A DNA stretch of 64,000 nt from Cacajao melanocephalus (lineage: Eukaryota; Chordata; Mammalia; Primates; Pitheciidae). The notes beneath the pieces are model-generated. The model had not been told where the DNA came from. It saw nothing but the letters and a program-made list of their open reading frames with translations, and did not search any database. Position 1 is the stretch's first letter, and every line of letters starts with the position of its first letter. Both the position numbers and the translations under genes were made by a program. The stretch covers positions 1-64,000 of the forward strand of contig CAUYLG010004898.1 of the NCBI GenBank assembly GCA_963573385.1, in the 5' to 3' direction. Shown one piece after another: positions 13,301 to 62,349 of the stretch.

Positions 13301-13569
13301 GTGCTGAAGTGATCAGAAAAGTCCCTAATGACTTTCCTTGGCTAGGAGAGGGAGTTCTCCAGCCCCTTCCACTTCCAAGGTGAGGCAATGCCCTGCCCTG
13401 CTTCACTTTGTCCTGCTTGGGCTACTCCCACTGTCTAACCAGTCCCAGTGAGATGAACCTAGTTCCTTAGTTGGAAATGTGGAGATCACTCACCTTCTGG
13501 ATCGCTGTCTCTGGGAACTATGGACTGGGAACTATGTTCCTGTTCGGTCATCTTGGTGGAAGTCTCCAC
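10312..13569 (-). mobile_element. L1 with 5'UTR, ORF1 and start of ORF2; 3' part missing
   Basis: The minus strand starts near 13569 with text ending in AAGATGACCGAACAGGAACA, an L1 5' start. A CpG-containing 5'UTR follows to about 12350. Then come ORF1, with the C-terminal-domain motif ENFPNLARQANIQ at about 11700-11670 and RRATPRHIIIRFTKVEMKEK, and ORF2 endonuclease sequence with TYSKIDHIIGS and the SDH catalytic motif near 10620. Both ORFs are interrupted by frameshifts and stops. The element ends abruptly inside ORF2 at about 10312 without reverse transcriptase or poly(A). This is the opposite of the usual 5' truncation. Confidence 0.85.
13108..13383 (+). other. 91-codon frame antisense to the L1 5'UTR, ORF0-like position
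   Basis: An open frame starting MSSSVLWYFRHHWGMRKKKR runs on the strand opposite the L1 above. Its ATG lies about 460 nt inside the L1 5' end and its stop about 185 nt in. Primate L1 ORF0, transcribed from the antisense promoter, occupies nearly that place in human L1 (roughly 450 to 240). The base at -3 of the ATG is G. It is a good positional match; identity of the protein sequence to ORF0 could not be checked, and expression is unknown. Confidence 0.4.
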
Positions 13570-14245
13570 CACTGTATTTTGGAAGCACATAATTTGTCTG
13601 ACTTTACAGGTTCAAAGCTGGATGGGAATTTGAGATATCTGTAATTCAGTAGAGATGTGTTCTATTGGCAGCTCAGGATCTGAGCTTAGGAGAATGTCAA
13701 CAAAAAGAGTTGATCTCAGTAAAATATTTGAAGATATTCATTCTGATCCAAATATGAGTGACCACTAGCCCATGATACAATCCCAGAAGATCCTGAGAAC
13801 ATGCACCCAAAGTGGTTGGACTACAGCTTGGTTTTATGTATTTTAGAGAGACACAAGACATCAATTAGAACATGTAAGATTTACATTGGTTTGGTCCAGA
13901 AAAATGGGACTGGAAGTGAAGGCTTCTACATCATAGGAAATTCAAAGATTTTCTGATTGGCAATTGTGTGAATGAGTTATTACCTAAAGACCTGGAATCA
14001 ATAGAAAGATGTCTAGGTTAAGAAACAAGGTTGTGGAGACCCAGGGTTTAGCATGCAGATGAAGCTGTAGCAGGCTTCAGAGAGAATAGACTGTAAAAGA
14101 GTTTCTTCTGTCAGTCTCAAGGTTTCTGTATTGATGCTAATGTTCATCAACTGTGCTCAAATTCCAAAAGAGAGGAAGGTATAATGAGACATGTCTGATC
14201 CCTACTTCCCATCATGGCCTGAACTAGTTTTTCAGGTTAACTTTA

Positions 14246-15484
14246 GGATGCCCTTGGCTGAGAGGAGGGGTCCATGCAGATGGTTGGCACAGGGGGTTGG
14301 GGAGGGTGGTTAGAGTTTCATTTTTGGGTTATAAGAAAGTTCTGGATTATAGATGTCACCTTTAGCAGTCATCAACATATAAATAGTAAAATAATACATC
14401 TCTTTGAAGATAAAGTAACTCTCCTAGGTGAGGGTGCATGTATGCCTATGAAAATTCAGCGGATACGATCATGATGAAAGACGAAAGACCAAGAAGAAGC
14501 AGTCAGAGATGTAAAAGGATATCCAAGAGGGAATCTAGTCACAGAAGCCAAAAGAACAGGTACTATAAAGTTTTAAAAAAGAGAGTGAAAGATAGTTCTG
14601 GAGAAAGATTGAAAAAATGAGGGCTAAGATTTATGTATTGAATAGGAAACTTCATTAACTGGAAATCAGATTACAGTGTATTGCACAGTGAATGTGTGTT
14701 GAGCTCAGGCAGAGAGCATGTCTTGGCTATCTTAGAATATGGTAAATTAGAGTGCTGCAAACTCTTTTTGTACATTAGCAGCTCTTGATACTCCTATACA
14801 AGAATTTCCAAAGGATTATAAAATGTTTTGATGAAGACAAAGAATCAAGGAGCTTTTCTAATAATAGCAACTGGATTCCTTGAGTACAAGGGGAATGGGC
14901 AGGAGGGTCAGTGGTGTCCAAGTATAGATATGGCACTTTGCTACCTCTCAGGCAATCCAGGCCCATATTTAGGATGCCAACAAATCCATTTGAAAACACA
15001 CACATTTAAAAATGCACAATAATAAACACCACAAAGAGAATTGCAATAAACTGCATACTTTCAAGATGGCTACAGTTCTGGAAGGATTCACGCATGCGTG
15101 TGTGTGTGTGTAATATGTCTTTCTAAATAAGAAAAACAGACGTACTTGTTAGTCTCCTGAATACATTTCCGTCTTTGAATTGGAATCTTTCAGTGCTTTG
15201 AATTTTGCTTATGCAGTGTGTTGTATATTTCAATCACATTGGCCTTAGGCATGGAATAAATAAATGCTTGAAATTTTAAAATATGGATTTAATCAAAACC
15301 AGGCCTGGTCTAAAGCACTGTATAATAAGATTGAGTTGAACTTATGTTGGAGGCTGAATGTTAGAAAATACAATCTATTAAAGGATCTTATGTATAGATC
15401 CACCTGAGTAACCTCAGCAGTAAATTCAAATTAATTGTAAATAATACCTTATAAGCCCTTTTTGTAAGAGTCCCTTTTGTAAAA
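14246..15484. other. unassigned intergenic DNA with a short (TG)n run
   Basis: No gene is recognised. A 14438-14620 frame is rich in Arg, Lys and Ser but has no recognised homology. A (GT)n run lies at about 15098-15110. Confidence 0.45.
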
Positions 15485-16825
15485 CTTATGAGTAAAAAGG
15501 TGGAGTGGAGCAAGTTGGTGGAAGAGAAGCCTACACAGTTTATCCCCCTTGCTGGAACATCACATTTTAAAAACTATCTGCACACACAAAAGCACTATCA
15601 CAAGAACCAAAAATCAAGTGAGCAATCACAGCACCTGGTTTTAACTTTGTATCATGAAGAAGACAAGAGCAACAGTTTCAAATTGCCAACGCCACCCCTC
15701 CCACATTTCTGGCAGCAGCTTGAGGGAAGGAGAGAGCATCTGGACAGAAAGTGGGGGACTTTACATTAAACTCAGTGTTGCTCTGTCACAGTGGAGAATA
15801 AAGTCATGTGGAAATCAGCCTGCATCAATGCACAGAAGGAAAATTAGGACCCATCCTAGCCAAAGGGGATTCACCCATCCCAGCCATCAGAAATTGAGTT
15901 ACTCAGGAAGTCTTCCCATCATAGGATGAAGTGTTCTGAGGTCCTACGGAAACTTAAAAGGCAGTCTAGGATACAAGGACTGCAATTCCTAGGCAATTCC
16001 TAGGGTTAGACTGTTCTTAGAGCCAGTGAACCGGGCTGTCACATGACCCTAGTTCATGTGACAGCCTGGTTCACTGGACATCAGCTCACACAGCTAACGA
16101 AGGGCTTGCTCCATCCCTTCGCAAATTGCAGGCAGTGTAGTTCATAACACTAAAAGTGATTCCTTCCTTCTGCTTAAGGAGAAGAGAGTGAAAAGTAAAA
16201 AGGACTTTGTCTTCCATTTTGCATACCAGCTCAACCACAGTAGGATAAGGCACCAGGCAGAGTCATGAGGCCCCCATTCCATGCCCTGTCATTTCTAGAG
16301 ACACCTGGGCCAAAAGGAAATCTGATAACCTTGAAGGGAAGGACCCAGTCCTGGCAGGAAAAATCGCCTGCTGACTAAAGTGCCCTTGGACCCTGAATAA
16401 CCAGAAGCTATGCTCAGGAAGTACACAATGGGCCTTGGGCTCTGAAATGTGCTGGCTTCAAGGGAGACTCAGCACATTCCCAGATGTGGTGACAAAGGGG
16501 AAGGAATCCTTCTGTTGCGAAAGCAGGGGAAAAAGTAAATAGATCTTCATCTTGCACCCTAGATACCAGATCAGCCACAGTAGGATAGACCAACAAGTAG
16601 GCTCTTGGGGTCCCAAGTACAGGTCTAGGCTCTTAGACAGCATTTGTGGACCTGTCTGGGCCAGAGGAGAGCCCACTGCCTTGAAGAATGAGACCTAGGG
16701 CTTGGCAGTATTCACTACAAGCTTATGGAAGAACTCTTGGGCTTTAAGCAAACATGAGAGGTGGCCTAGAAGAAATCTCTGTATACTAGGGGAGATGGTG
16801 GTCACAGGCAGAGATTTTGCCATAT
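15485..16825 (+). mobile_element. L1 5'UTR-like block, sense, with a ~340-bp tandem repeat
   Basis: The text (AGCAAGTTGGTGGAAGAG, then AACCTTGAAGGGAAGGACC with CAGTCCTGGCAGG) reads as an old primate/mammalian L1 5'UTR on the plus strand. Two similar stretches, around 16170-16370 and 16510-16710, share GCTCAACCACAGTAGGATA-like text about 340 bp apart, like the promoter monomer repeats of some L1 families. No ORF1 follows; the next sequence is an L1 in the other orientation. Confidence 0.6.
16023..16077. repeat. 24-bp inverted repeat with a 7-nt loop
   Basis: Arms 16023-16046 and 16054-16077 are reverse complements at 23 of 24 positions, with loop CCCTAGT at 16047-16053. The single mismatch would be a G-U pair in one of the transcripts. 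Confidence 0.9.
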
Positions 16826-17525
16826 TTAATAGATTTTGGTATGTTGTGTTTTCATTTTTCTTTCAAGAATTATTTTTAAATTTTCTTCTTAATTTCTTCA
16901 CTGACCTACTCACCAGTCAGGAGCATGTTTTTTTAATTTACTTGTGTTTGTACAGTTTCTAAACTTCCTCTTATTTACACTTATTTCATTATGTCCTGAC
17001 AACGTAGTTGATAATATTTTGATTTTCAAAAGTGTGTTTTAAAAAGCAAAACTTGTTGGATGGCCTAACATATAGTCTATCCGAGAATATTTCATAAGCT
17101 AATGAGAATAATGTGCATTCTGCAGCTGCTGTATATGATGTTCTTTAAATGTCTGGTAAGTCCATTTGGTAGGTAGTGCGGATTAAGCCTGATGTTTCTT
17201 AGTCAAATTTCTGTCTAGATGATCTATTTAATTGCTGAAAAGTGGGTTCTTGAAGTGTCCAACTATTACTGCATTGAGGTCTATCTCTCTTTTTAGCTGT
17301 AATAATATTTATTTATATAGCTAGGTGTTCTAGTGTTGGGGCATATATATTTATGATTGGTATATTCTCTTGCTGAATTGAGCCCTTTATCATAAAATAA
17401 TGACCATTTTTGTGTTTTTTTAATTTTCTGTTTTTTTGCTTAAAGTCTCTTTGTCTTATATAAATATAGGTACTACTGCATGTCTTTGGTTTCTGCTTCC
17501 CTGGAATTGTAATATTGGAGTTCAG

Positions 17526-18242
17526 GGCACCGGCAGAGGAAAAAAGCCGCTTTCCATGTCAGTTTAAAGCCGGGTTAGCAGCTGCTGCTGGGCCGGCGTG
17601 AGTTCCCCCTCCCCCGTGGCTTCCCGTAGCTCTGTTGACCCCGCCAGAACCACGTGAGCGCCTAGGCCACGCCCCAAGCTGCTGCCCACGCAGGGAGCTG
17701 CAACCAGCCCGTGAAAGCCCTGGGGCAGCTCCTGGGGAGGACTGCAAGAACCATGAGCCAGGCTGCCAGGCTCCCTGGTCCCCTGCAGGCCCGGGCTGTA
17801 CCTCGCCCCTCCCTGCTGTTTTCTACTGCCTGGTTGCGGCTTGCTGTGCAGCTAAGCTGCGGGAGGTCCCAGTTCCAGTCTCCAGGCTGGGCTATTCTCA
17901 GCCGGCTGGAGCGAAAGACCCTGGGGGCAGTGCTCGCCTTCTCCGCCCCACAGGCTCCGGCAGGTTTTGGTCCCAGAGATAACATCTGAAGGATAGAGAA
18001 GGAGATGGAAAGCAGAGAGAGAGCTTGGAGGTAAAAAACCTGTGCTTTTAATTTTGGCTAGGCCGTTCCTCCCGGACGCCGCTGCTCCGGTTCCCCATAG
18101 CCCTGCCTGGCTGCGCCACTTCAGGTGTTCTTAAAGAGACAGGACAGAATGGGGCCAGTTTTACTCACGATTTTGAATCTTCTCTGGCTGTACCTCTTTC
18201 CTGGATGAACCCCTCTTCTATACTTCTTTTTCTGGTACCCCT
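17526..18242 (-). other. GC-rich, CpG-rich internal part of the ERV
   Basis: About 0.7 kb with much higher GC and CpG content than the flanking AT-rich L1 DNA. Minus-strand frames (for example 17662-17985) are open for ~100 codons but show no recognisable retroviral domain. It could be retroviral leader or acquired cellular sequence. It is not identified. Confidence 0.5.
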
Positions 18243-18260
18243 CTCCTGGCTGGCTCACCA
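18243..18260 (-). other. retroviral primer-binding site, tRNA-Arg type
   Basis: The minus strand reads TGGTGAGCCAGCCAGGAG, three nt after the LTR end. It matches the complement of the 3' end of tRNA-Arg(ACG) at 17 of 18 positions; the mismatch is a T for C at a CpG, an expected decay change. Confidence 0.8.
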
Positions 18261-18263
18261 GAA

Positions 18264-19258
<995 letters not shown>

Positions 19259-20722
19259 TATTTGTTGTGTCCCTTTACTTTCAGTCTACATCTGTCCTTA
19301 CAGATAAAGCGAGCTTCTTATTGACACCATGTAGTCAGCTTTTGGTTTTTAATTTATTCTATCAATGTATACCGTTTAATTAAGGAATTTAAATCATTTA
19401 TATTCAAGGTTGTTATTGATAGATGAGGACTTACTCCTGTCATTTTGTTAATTTTATTCTTATTTTGCATATTTTTTCTTTTGTTCATTTTTATTGCTTA
19501 TCTTTATAGTTGCATGGGGTTTATTATATTGATAACAGTTAAAATTTGACTCCTTTCTCTTTCTTGTTTGTGTATGTGTTCTAACAGTCAGTTGTATATT
19601 TTTGGGTGGTTTCATGATGGTAGATACATTTTTTCTTTTCCAGACGTAGAGCTTCCTTAAATATTTCTTGTACAGCTTGTCAGTTTCTTCAGTTTTCACT
19701 CATCTGGGACTTCATTTCTTCCTTATTTTTGAAAGATAACATTGCTGAGTGGGTAGGGTGGGCCTATTCTCAGGCCCCTAGTCAGTGCATGTAGGTGGTA
19801 GAGATAGGCAAGGTGAGCCTGCCTTTAGGTACCCCAATGGCGTGTGTAGGCCCTAGCTACAATAAGCAGTGCAGATCAGTCCCCAGGTCCCAGGAAGATA
19901 TGTTTTGCTCACCAATGGTGGTAGCAGTGAGTAGGGTGAAACTGTCCACAGGCCCTAGGACAGCAATGTAGGCAGGCCAGACCCCAGGCCCTCTGAAGGT
20001 ATGTGTGCTTCTGCTAGAAAGGGCAGGGTTGTTGCCAGTGGCAGAAACTTGAAGACAGCTCTCAGGCTCTGGAGAACACATAATGCAGCTACCTTTGTCC
20101 CGGTGGCAACCTCCCTGGCACACTGTACTGTTCATTCCCCAGGGTATAGGACACTGCATAGGCTAGAGTGTTGGTGACATGGTCACCCCATTGGGTCTAG
20201 CTACCATCATATGATACAGCCCTCTGGGTAGATCTGGGGTTGTCAGCAGATTTCTGGGGCAAGGTGCCACCTGGTGGGGACTGGGCTTTGAAAATGGTGC
20301 CATACTACAGCTACTTGGATTTCAGGAGGTGGTGAGACCCAGTGTGAATTCCTTCTCTGAAACAATGCTGTTACATGGACTCCAGACAGCACCCTATATT
20401 AGTGTCAGGGCCTGCAAGGGTTGAGGCGCTCACTTGTGGCTAGGATTGCAGAAGTCAGCAGTGGGAATGGGGATCACTAGAGATTTCTCACTTATCTATT
20501 ACCCACACTGGAGAGCTCCTCTGTGTTCTGAGCTGATCACAGCTGGGCCAGCTGCTTTGCTTCCCTCTCCCTTCAAGGTTCCCTGTCACTTCCCTGCTGA
20601 ATTTCAGTGTCCTCTCTTAGAAGCTCTGTTATACGTAGTTATCTACTTGATGTTTTGCTTCTTCTTTGTGTAGGAGGCAAGTGCTGGGCACCTCTAATTA
20701 GCCTTCTTGGAGCCCCCCCGTT

Positions 20723-22737
20723 TCTTTTATAGTGGAAAAAAAGATTTTTACAGCTCCAAAAATGTACTCATTTCTCCTGACTCTCTCAAATTTGGAATGT
20801 TTTATTCATTTTGTCATTGGTTGCCTACTTTGTTCCAGGCTCATTAGAGTGGGAAATAACAACTATTGCAGGACACTTTATGGAGATTCCACATAATAAA
20901 TAAATTAGCAAGATGATCTGTATTAAAGAGTGCTAACTGCTATTTAAAAAACCGGGTCAAAATGAGAGAGAAGGGGACAGCATATATTACTTTAGGTGGC
21001 ATAGTCAGGGAAGGACTTCGAGGGGCTGATGATTGAATAAAGAGGGAGTAAGTGATAAGTAACGGGAAAATTGATTGTCTTAAGAAGATTCAGGAAGTGC
21101 AAAGAAGCTGACACAAGGGCTGCTTGATGTGTTATAGGAGGAGAAAGAAGGTCTAAGTGAAGCAGAGTGAGTGTGCTGGAAATGAGACTTAAGAAATACT
21201 GAGCTTAGATTATGTAAAGCCTGGTAGGGCAATGGTAATATTAAATATATGTAATGTCAAGAATTACATGCTGTATCAGTGTAAGAGCTTTATTTACAAA
21301 GTTATCGGGATTCTCAGAGCCAGTTTTTATCCCAGGTTAGAGAAACTTAAACTTTAAATTCATTGATCTTCAATCTGGTTGGCAGGTTTTGGCAGAGATA
21401 TCATGGAGCAGTAATTCAAGACACCAAATCTCAACAGAGCTAGTAAGTAACTTGATTTTGTGAACCATGAGAACATCACTTCTGTGGCCCTGATCATCCT
21501 ATCTATTAAATAACTATTTCTGAGATCTCTCCAGTGCTGATATGCTTATCACCATGGTAGTAGGTCCTCTACATTCATTAGTTGGCTTTATTGCTGTTAT
21601 GGAATTCTTTCCAGAATATAAACTATGGAACTTTTTTTATGAGTCAACTATTTTAGCCAGCCTGGAAATTTAGGCAAAATATAAAAGGAATGGAACATTG
21701 GCAAACTAATTTTATTGTTTAAATAGAGGTGAAAATTGTAGAACAGATTATCCTACCATATGGTCTATGGCAGTGCTGTGGTGGGGGCTATGATTCAGGG
21801 AAAGATGACGAAGGATGGCTGAACTGAATTTACAAAGGGAGGAGTAGTCAGCCAGGTTCTTGCTGAAGATAATGAAGCTGCTGCTCTGTGAAGCCAGTTA
21901 GAAATGTAGACCGTCAGACCCCACCCCAGAATAACTGAATAAAATCTGCATTTTAACAGAAGGCCTACATGATTCGTATACAAAATAAAGTTTGAAGAAA
22001 AGAGGGAAAAAAGAGAAAAGTGTTTTCTAGGCAGAGATAGCAGCAGGTAAATCCACTGTATGTAATACAATGTAGCCAGGTGATCTGAGTTACTACTTTG
22101 AGTTAAGGATATGGTAGGAGATGGAGCTAAAAAGGTTATCAGGAACCACATCCTGATTTTACCAAGGAATTTTGGAATTTCCTGAAATTGATGGGAGAAT
22201 ATTATAAGCAGGGTTTCATTTTAGATATATGAGATATATATATATACATATATATACATACATGCTGAGTTTTCTCACAGAAAGGAAAAAATATAAAGTA
22301 CCAACTTTGAAAAGGAAGAGTTAAAATAATGCTCTTTTGCAAATATTCTGATTATCTCTCCAGCCAGAAACACCTAGAGAAACAGCTGAACAAATTACAC
22401 AACTAGTAACAGAGTATGTTTAAGAAGTACTTTATATTATAAACATAAAACAACTAATAACTTTATTAAATCTCTTTTACATGCAAAATAAAACAAAAGT
22501 CTTAAATTACCTTTTAGAAAATAAAATAGAATAAAACATTCCACATTATAATAACAACATGAATATTAGAGACTGGAAGTAAACTTAATACGAAATATTA
22601 CATTTTATTGAGAACCACACAAAAATATTAACAAATGGAAATGTGTATCTTGTCCCTGTATGAAATGTTACAATATTATGAAAATATATACATTTTTCAG
22701 GTTGGTTCAATGAGATTGATAGTCTCAATTGGAAACT
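20723..22737. other. unassigned intergenic DNA, short (AT)n near 22230-22260
   Basis: No gene or clear repeat recognised. A TATATA-rich run lies at about 22232-22262. Confidence 0.5.
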
Positions 22738-22898
22738 TTTTTTAAAAGAGACAGTGTTCTGCTCTGTTGCCCAGTCTAGAGTACAGTAGAGTGATTATAA
22801 TTCACTGTTACCTCGGACTCCTGGCCTTATGTGATTGATCCTCCCACCGCAGCCTTGTGAAATGTTAAAATTACAGACATGAACAACCATGCCTAACC
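22738..22898 (-). mobile_element. FLAM-type Alu monomer, antisense
   Basis: Single free left Alu monomer in reverse: T-run, AGACAGTGTTCTGCTCTGTT, CCTCCCACC and CCATGCCTAACC. Strongly diverged and with no second arm. Confidence 0.8.
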
Positions 22899-23431
22899 TG
22901 CGTACCATTAGAACCTGAAAAAATAATCTTGAATGTATCCAGAATAAATAAATATGAATGAACATATTTAAGAAACTTTTGAATCATTCAAAGGAGGGTA
23001 CTAGGTGCCAGAAATTAAAATGTATTTTTATAATTTACATATGTAATTCTTATGAGTTATAATCATGGTCAGAAAATAGGCATATTAATGAGATTAGAAA
23101 GTCTACAAATACCCATAATATAGGACTTCTTAAACATAGAAAACACAGATTTTTCAATAATCAGAACTGGGACAAGAGGCCAACCATCGTCAAAATAATG
23201 TTTTTTTTTAATTTCAAAATAGTACATTGAAATAAATCCTTGTGTATTAAACTTCTTAATATTGGAAATTATATTATAAAATGTAGATAAATGTAGATAA
23301 TTATCCATCTTAAGGAAACAATTTTAAGCACACATGCAAGTATGAAATCTGTTGAGAAAGGAGATAGAAAATTACATGAACATTTTTAAAAAGTGTGAAT
23401 CAAAGTTGCATGGAATAAAATTTTAAATTAA
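22899..23431. other. unassigned AT-rich DNA
   Basis: Nothing recognised. Confidence 0.5.
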
Positions 23432-26476
<3,045 letters not shown>

Positions 26477-26580
26477 CTGAAGGTGCAGTGGCTTGCATCT
26501 ATAGTCTTAGCTACTCGGGAGGCTGAAGCAGATGGATCGCTTGAGCTCAGGAATTCAAAGGCAACATAATGGGGCAACAT
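26477..26580 (+). mobile_element. 7SL-derived FLAM fragment
   Basis: AGTGGCTTGCATCTATAGTC, then TAGCTACTCGGGAGGCTGAA and GGATCGCTTGAGCTCAGGA correspond to the 5' end of FLAM/7SL. The element stops after about 100 bp. Confidence 0.7.
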
Positions 26581-26999
26581 GAATGAGGTCACCATATTTT
26601 TGAGCTTGGCCTTCTTGTTGGATTTAGGCTTCAAGAAATGCCTCAAATAGACTCCTCTGTTGGGAGTGTCCTGTTGATGTGCGCTGATTGTTCTAAAGGC
26701 TACCAAAAACTGTGTTGCGATTCCAAGTTTCCATAATTCTAAAGGATGATTATCCTTGATCATCCGACTTAAATGTTTTGAGTTTCTTTGTTAGCCCTAC
26801 AGTATTTCAAAATATAAATCAACAACGTTTGAAAAAACAACACGCTAAATTATTTGTGTGGTTTATAGACATTGATGATATGGATAGTTTGAAATACACA
26901 GATGAAGACAACTGTAGGAGCAAACTGATCCAGTGAAATAAAGTCATATAGAGACATTACAAATCATAGTAGCAGTTTATTTAGTGTAATTTTATAGGG
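26581..26999. other. unassigned DNA with an open minus-strand frame to 26763
   Basis: The stretch 26763 to ~26580 stays open on the minus strand (start MIKDNHPLELWKLGIATQF) and runs on through the FLAM to 26473. No homology is recognised. It may be a scrap of an old processed copy or chance. Confidence 0.3.
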
Positions 27000-27195
27000 T
27001 CTGGTTGGTCTGGTGGAAAGATAACTTTAGATTTAAATCTCGGTTTAATTCTTTCTGTGTCCCTCCAAGGTTAAGCAATGTATCTAACCTCTCTTAGCCT
27101 CAGTTTCATCTGTAAAGTGATCATTCAGATACTAAGAGTGCTATACAGATTAAGTAATACAATTTTTAGAGTGGCTGATACATAGTAGAATTATG
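27000..27195 (+). mobile_element. MIR element
   Basis: MIR core order: TTAAATCTCGGTTTAATTC, CAAGGTTAAGCAATGTATC, CTCTTAGCCTCAGTTTCATC and CTGTAAAGTGATCATTC. Confidence 0.8.
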
Positions 27196-28541
27196 GATCC
27201 CTATTGTAACCTTGAAAATCTCCTGAGTAAGTAAGGGTCCTCCTTCTGTGCATTTGAAGGACTCTGTGGCCTCACTTATACTGGAATTTCCTTCAGGTTA
27301 TCTTTTCTAACCCAAGTTTTCCTTTCATCTAGTGTTCTCTGGATTGTACTGGACTAACAGAATGCAGACAGAATTGAATAGTGAGCCAGCAGTAGCTGAG
27401 TAGGATGCCTCACTAGTGTGGTCCCTGTCTTAAGTCTGCTTTTCTTGGAAGGATAAAGCCTTTCTTTACAGCTATGGTGGAGGAAGAAACATAGCATATA
27501 ATAGAGTTAAAGATTAAGGATGTTGGACTGCTGAACCTGACAACCCCTGTCAGAGGAGCATCAGGAAGTTAGGAAAGAGGAAACTCTTGGCTTGACTTTT
27601 TCAGTTGCAGAGAAGCAGAGCTATCTGGCAGCCTGTCCCAGTGGCAATGCCCTGCTCAGGACTCCCTAAGCCCTTTGATGTGGGCAGGTGGAGCACCAAA
27701 AGGTACTACGCCCAGACTTCCCATCACTCATCCATCACTCTCCATTCCTTTTATAACCCCTGCATTTATTGTAGACTTTCAGAAATTCACCTTTCAAACA
27801 CATTTTAGGAACATGTCATGTATATAAGTAGGAAGCTGTTTACATGTATTAAAGTAGGAGCAGTATTTAACAATATTTTTAAATTGATTTAATTCATAAA
27901 AGAACAATAAGGCATGTTAACATCAATTTTATTACTTTACAACCATAGTCACTTATAGTGCCACACAGAAAGCACATGTAAATGTATAGTAGAAGAGCAA
28001 ATAATTCAGAATTCTAATCCCCAATATAATTTTCCTCTACACATTTCTATATAAATTATTGTATTTCAAAGAAAAGGAGGAGCTTAAAATGAAATCTTCC
28101 TCTCCATGTTCTGCTCCATCCTAAGATCGTTGTTAAAATACACAGATGAAGACAACAAGAGAGATAATACTATAGGAGTTATACTTGAAGGAGCCCAAGG
28201 TATGGGTTAATTTTTAGCAGTATTTTCTTACCCTAGACACATTACACAGTTCAGAAATAACTTTAAATATAACCATGTGTGACAATAGAGACACTGTTCT
28301 TCTAGGAATACAGTGTGTATATCAACCAGCACAGGGAACAATAAAGCAAAATAAGTAAATGATATAAGAAATTTTTATATAAATTAAAAAAGTTCAAAAT
28401 TAGTTTTATCATCTGTATCTTCTGTTATATGTTTCATTATCTTTGTTATCAGTTATGTTATCTAATGCCTAGGGCCAAAAACAAAGTAGACATTTTTTAG
28501 AAGAGAAAGAAATTACAAATTTAGAGCACTTTTGATTAAAA
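27196..28541. other. SLCO1C1 downstream flank, 3'UTR or intergenic
   Basis: No gene, exon or clear repeat is seen. Part may be 3'UTR of SLCO1C1 if the first poly(A) hexamer is not used. A frame at 27605-27808 shows no recognisable homology. Confidence 0.4.
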
Positions 28542-28547
28542 TTTATT
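28542..28547 (-). promoter_or_regulatory. candidate poly(A) signal AATAAA after SLCO1C1 stop
   Basis: On the minus strand an AATAAA hexamer lies 53 nt beyond the stop codon. It would give a very short 3'UTR. Further AATAAA hexamers lie downstream, so the site used cannot be decided from sequence. Confidence 0.3.
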
Positions 28548-28599
28548 TGTTTGCAAAATGTCCACCAATTAGATGACATGACTTCCAGTCATCATTTTT

Positions 28600-62349
<33,750 letters not shown>

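Larger units (their letters stand above)
9440..14245 (+). mobile_element. MaLR element (MLT1/MST-like LTR plus internal part), split by an L1
   Basis: 9440-9860 reads as a MaLR LTR: CAAATTCATATGTTGAAGC, GACAGGGTCTTTAGA, GCACCTTGATCTTGGACTT and AAATTTCTGTTGTTTAAGCC. It is followed by MaLR internal text (GTGGCTTTGGAACTGGGTG from about 9905) to ~10311, which resumes after the L1 at about 13570 and runs to ~14245. A (TC)n run sits inside the LTR near 9620-9640. No 3' LTR is seen. Confidence 0.75.

Noticed and set aside
12327..13406. Long open frames on both strands, including one of 159 codons at 12927-13406
   Set aside because: They lie in the GC-rich L1 5'UTR, where chance open frames are common. 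Only 13108-13383 is kept, for its ORF0-like place.
17559..17989. Open frames of about 60-115 codons in the CpG-rich ERV interior
   Set aside because: High GC content removes stop codons in several frames at once. No retroviral or cellular domain is recognisable, so they are not called genes.
18243..18260. A tRNA gene at the tRNA-Arg match
   Set aside because: Only the 18 bases of a primer site match, and the position right after an LTR explains it.
26477..26600. A functional 7SL RNA gene
   Set aside because: Only about 100 diverged bases match; the S-domain is absent, so it is a FLAM fragment. A 14-base antisense match to 7SL near 26586 does not extend.
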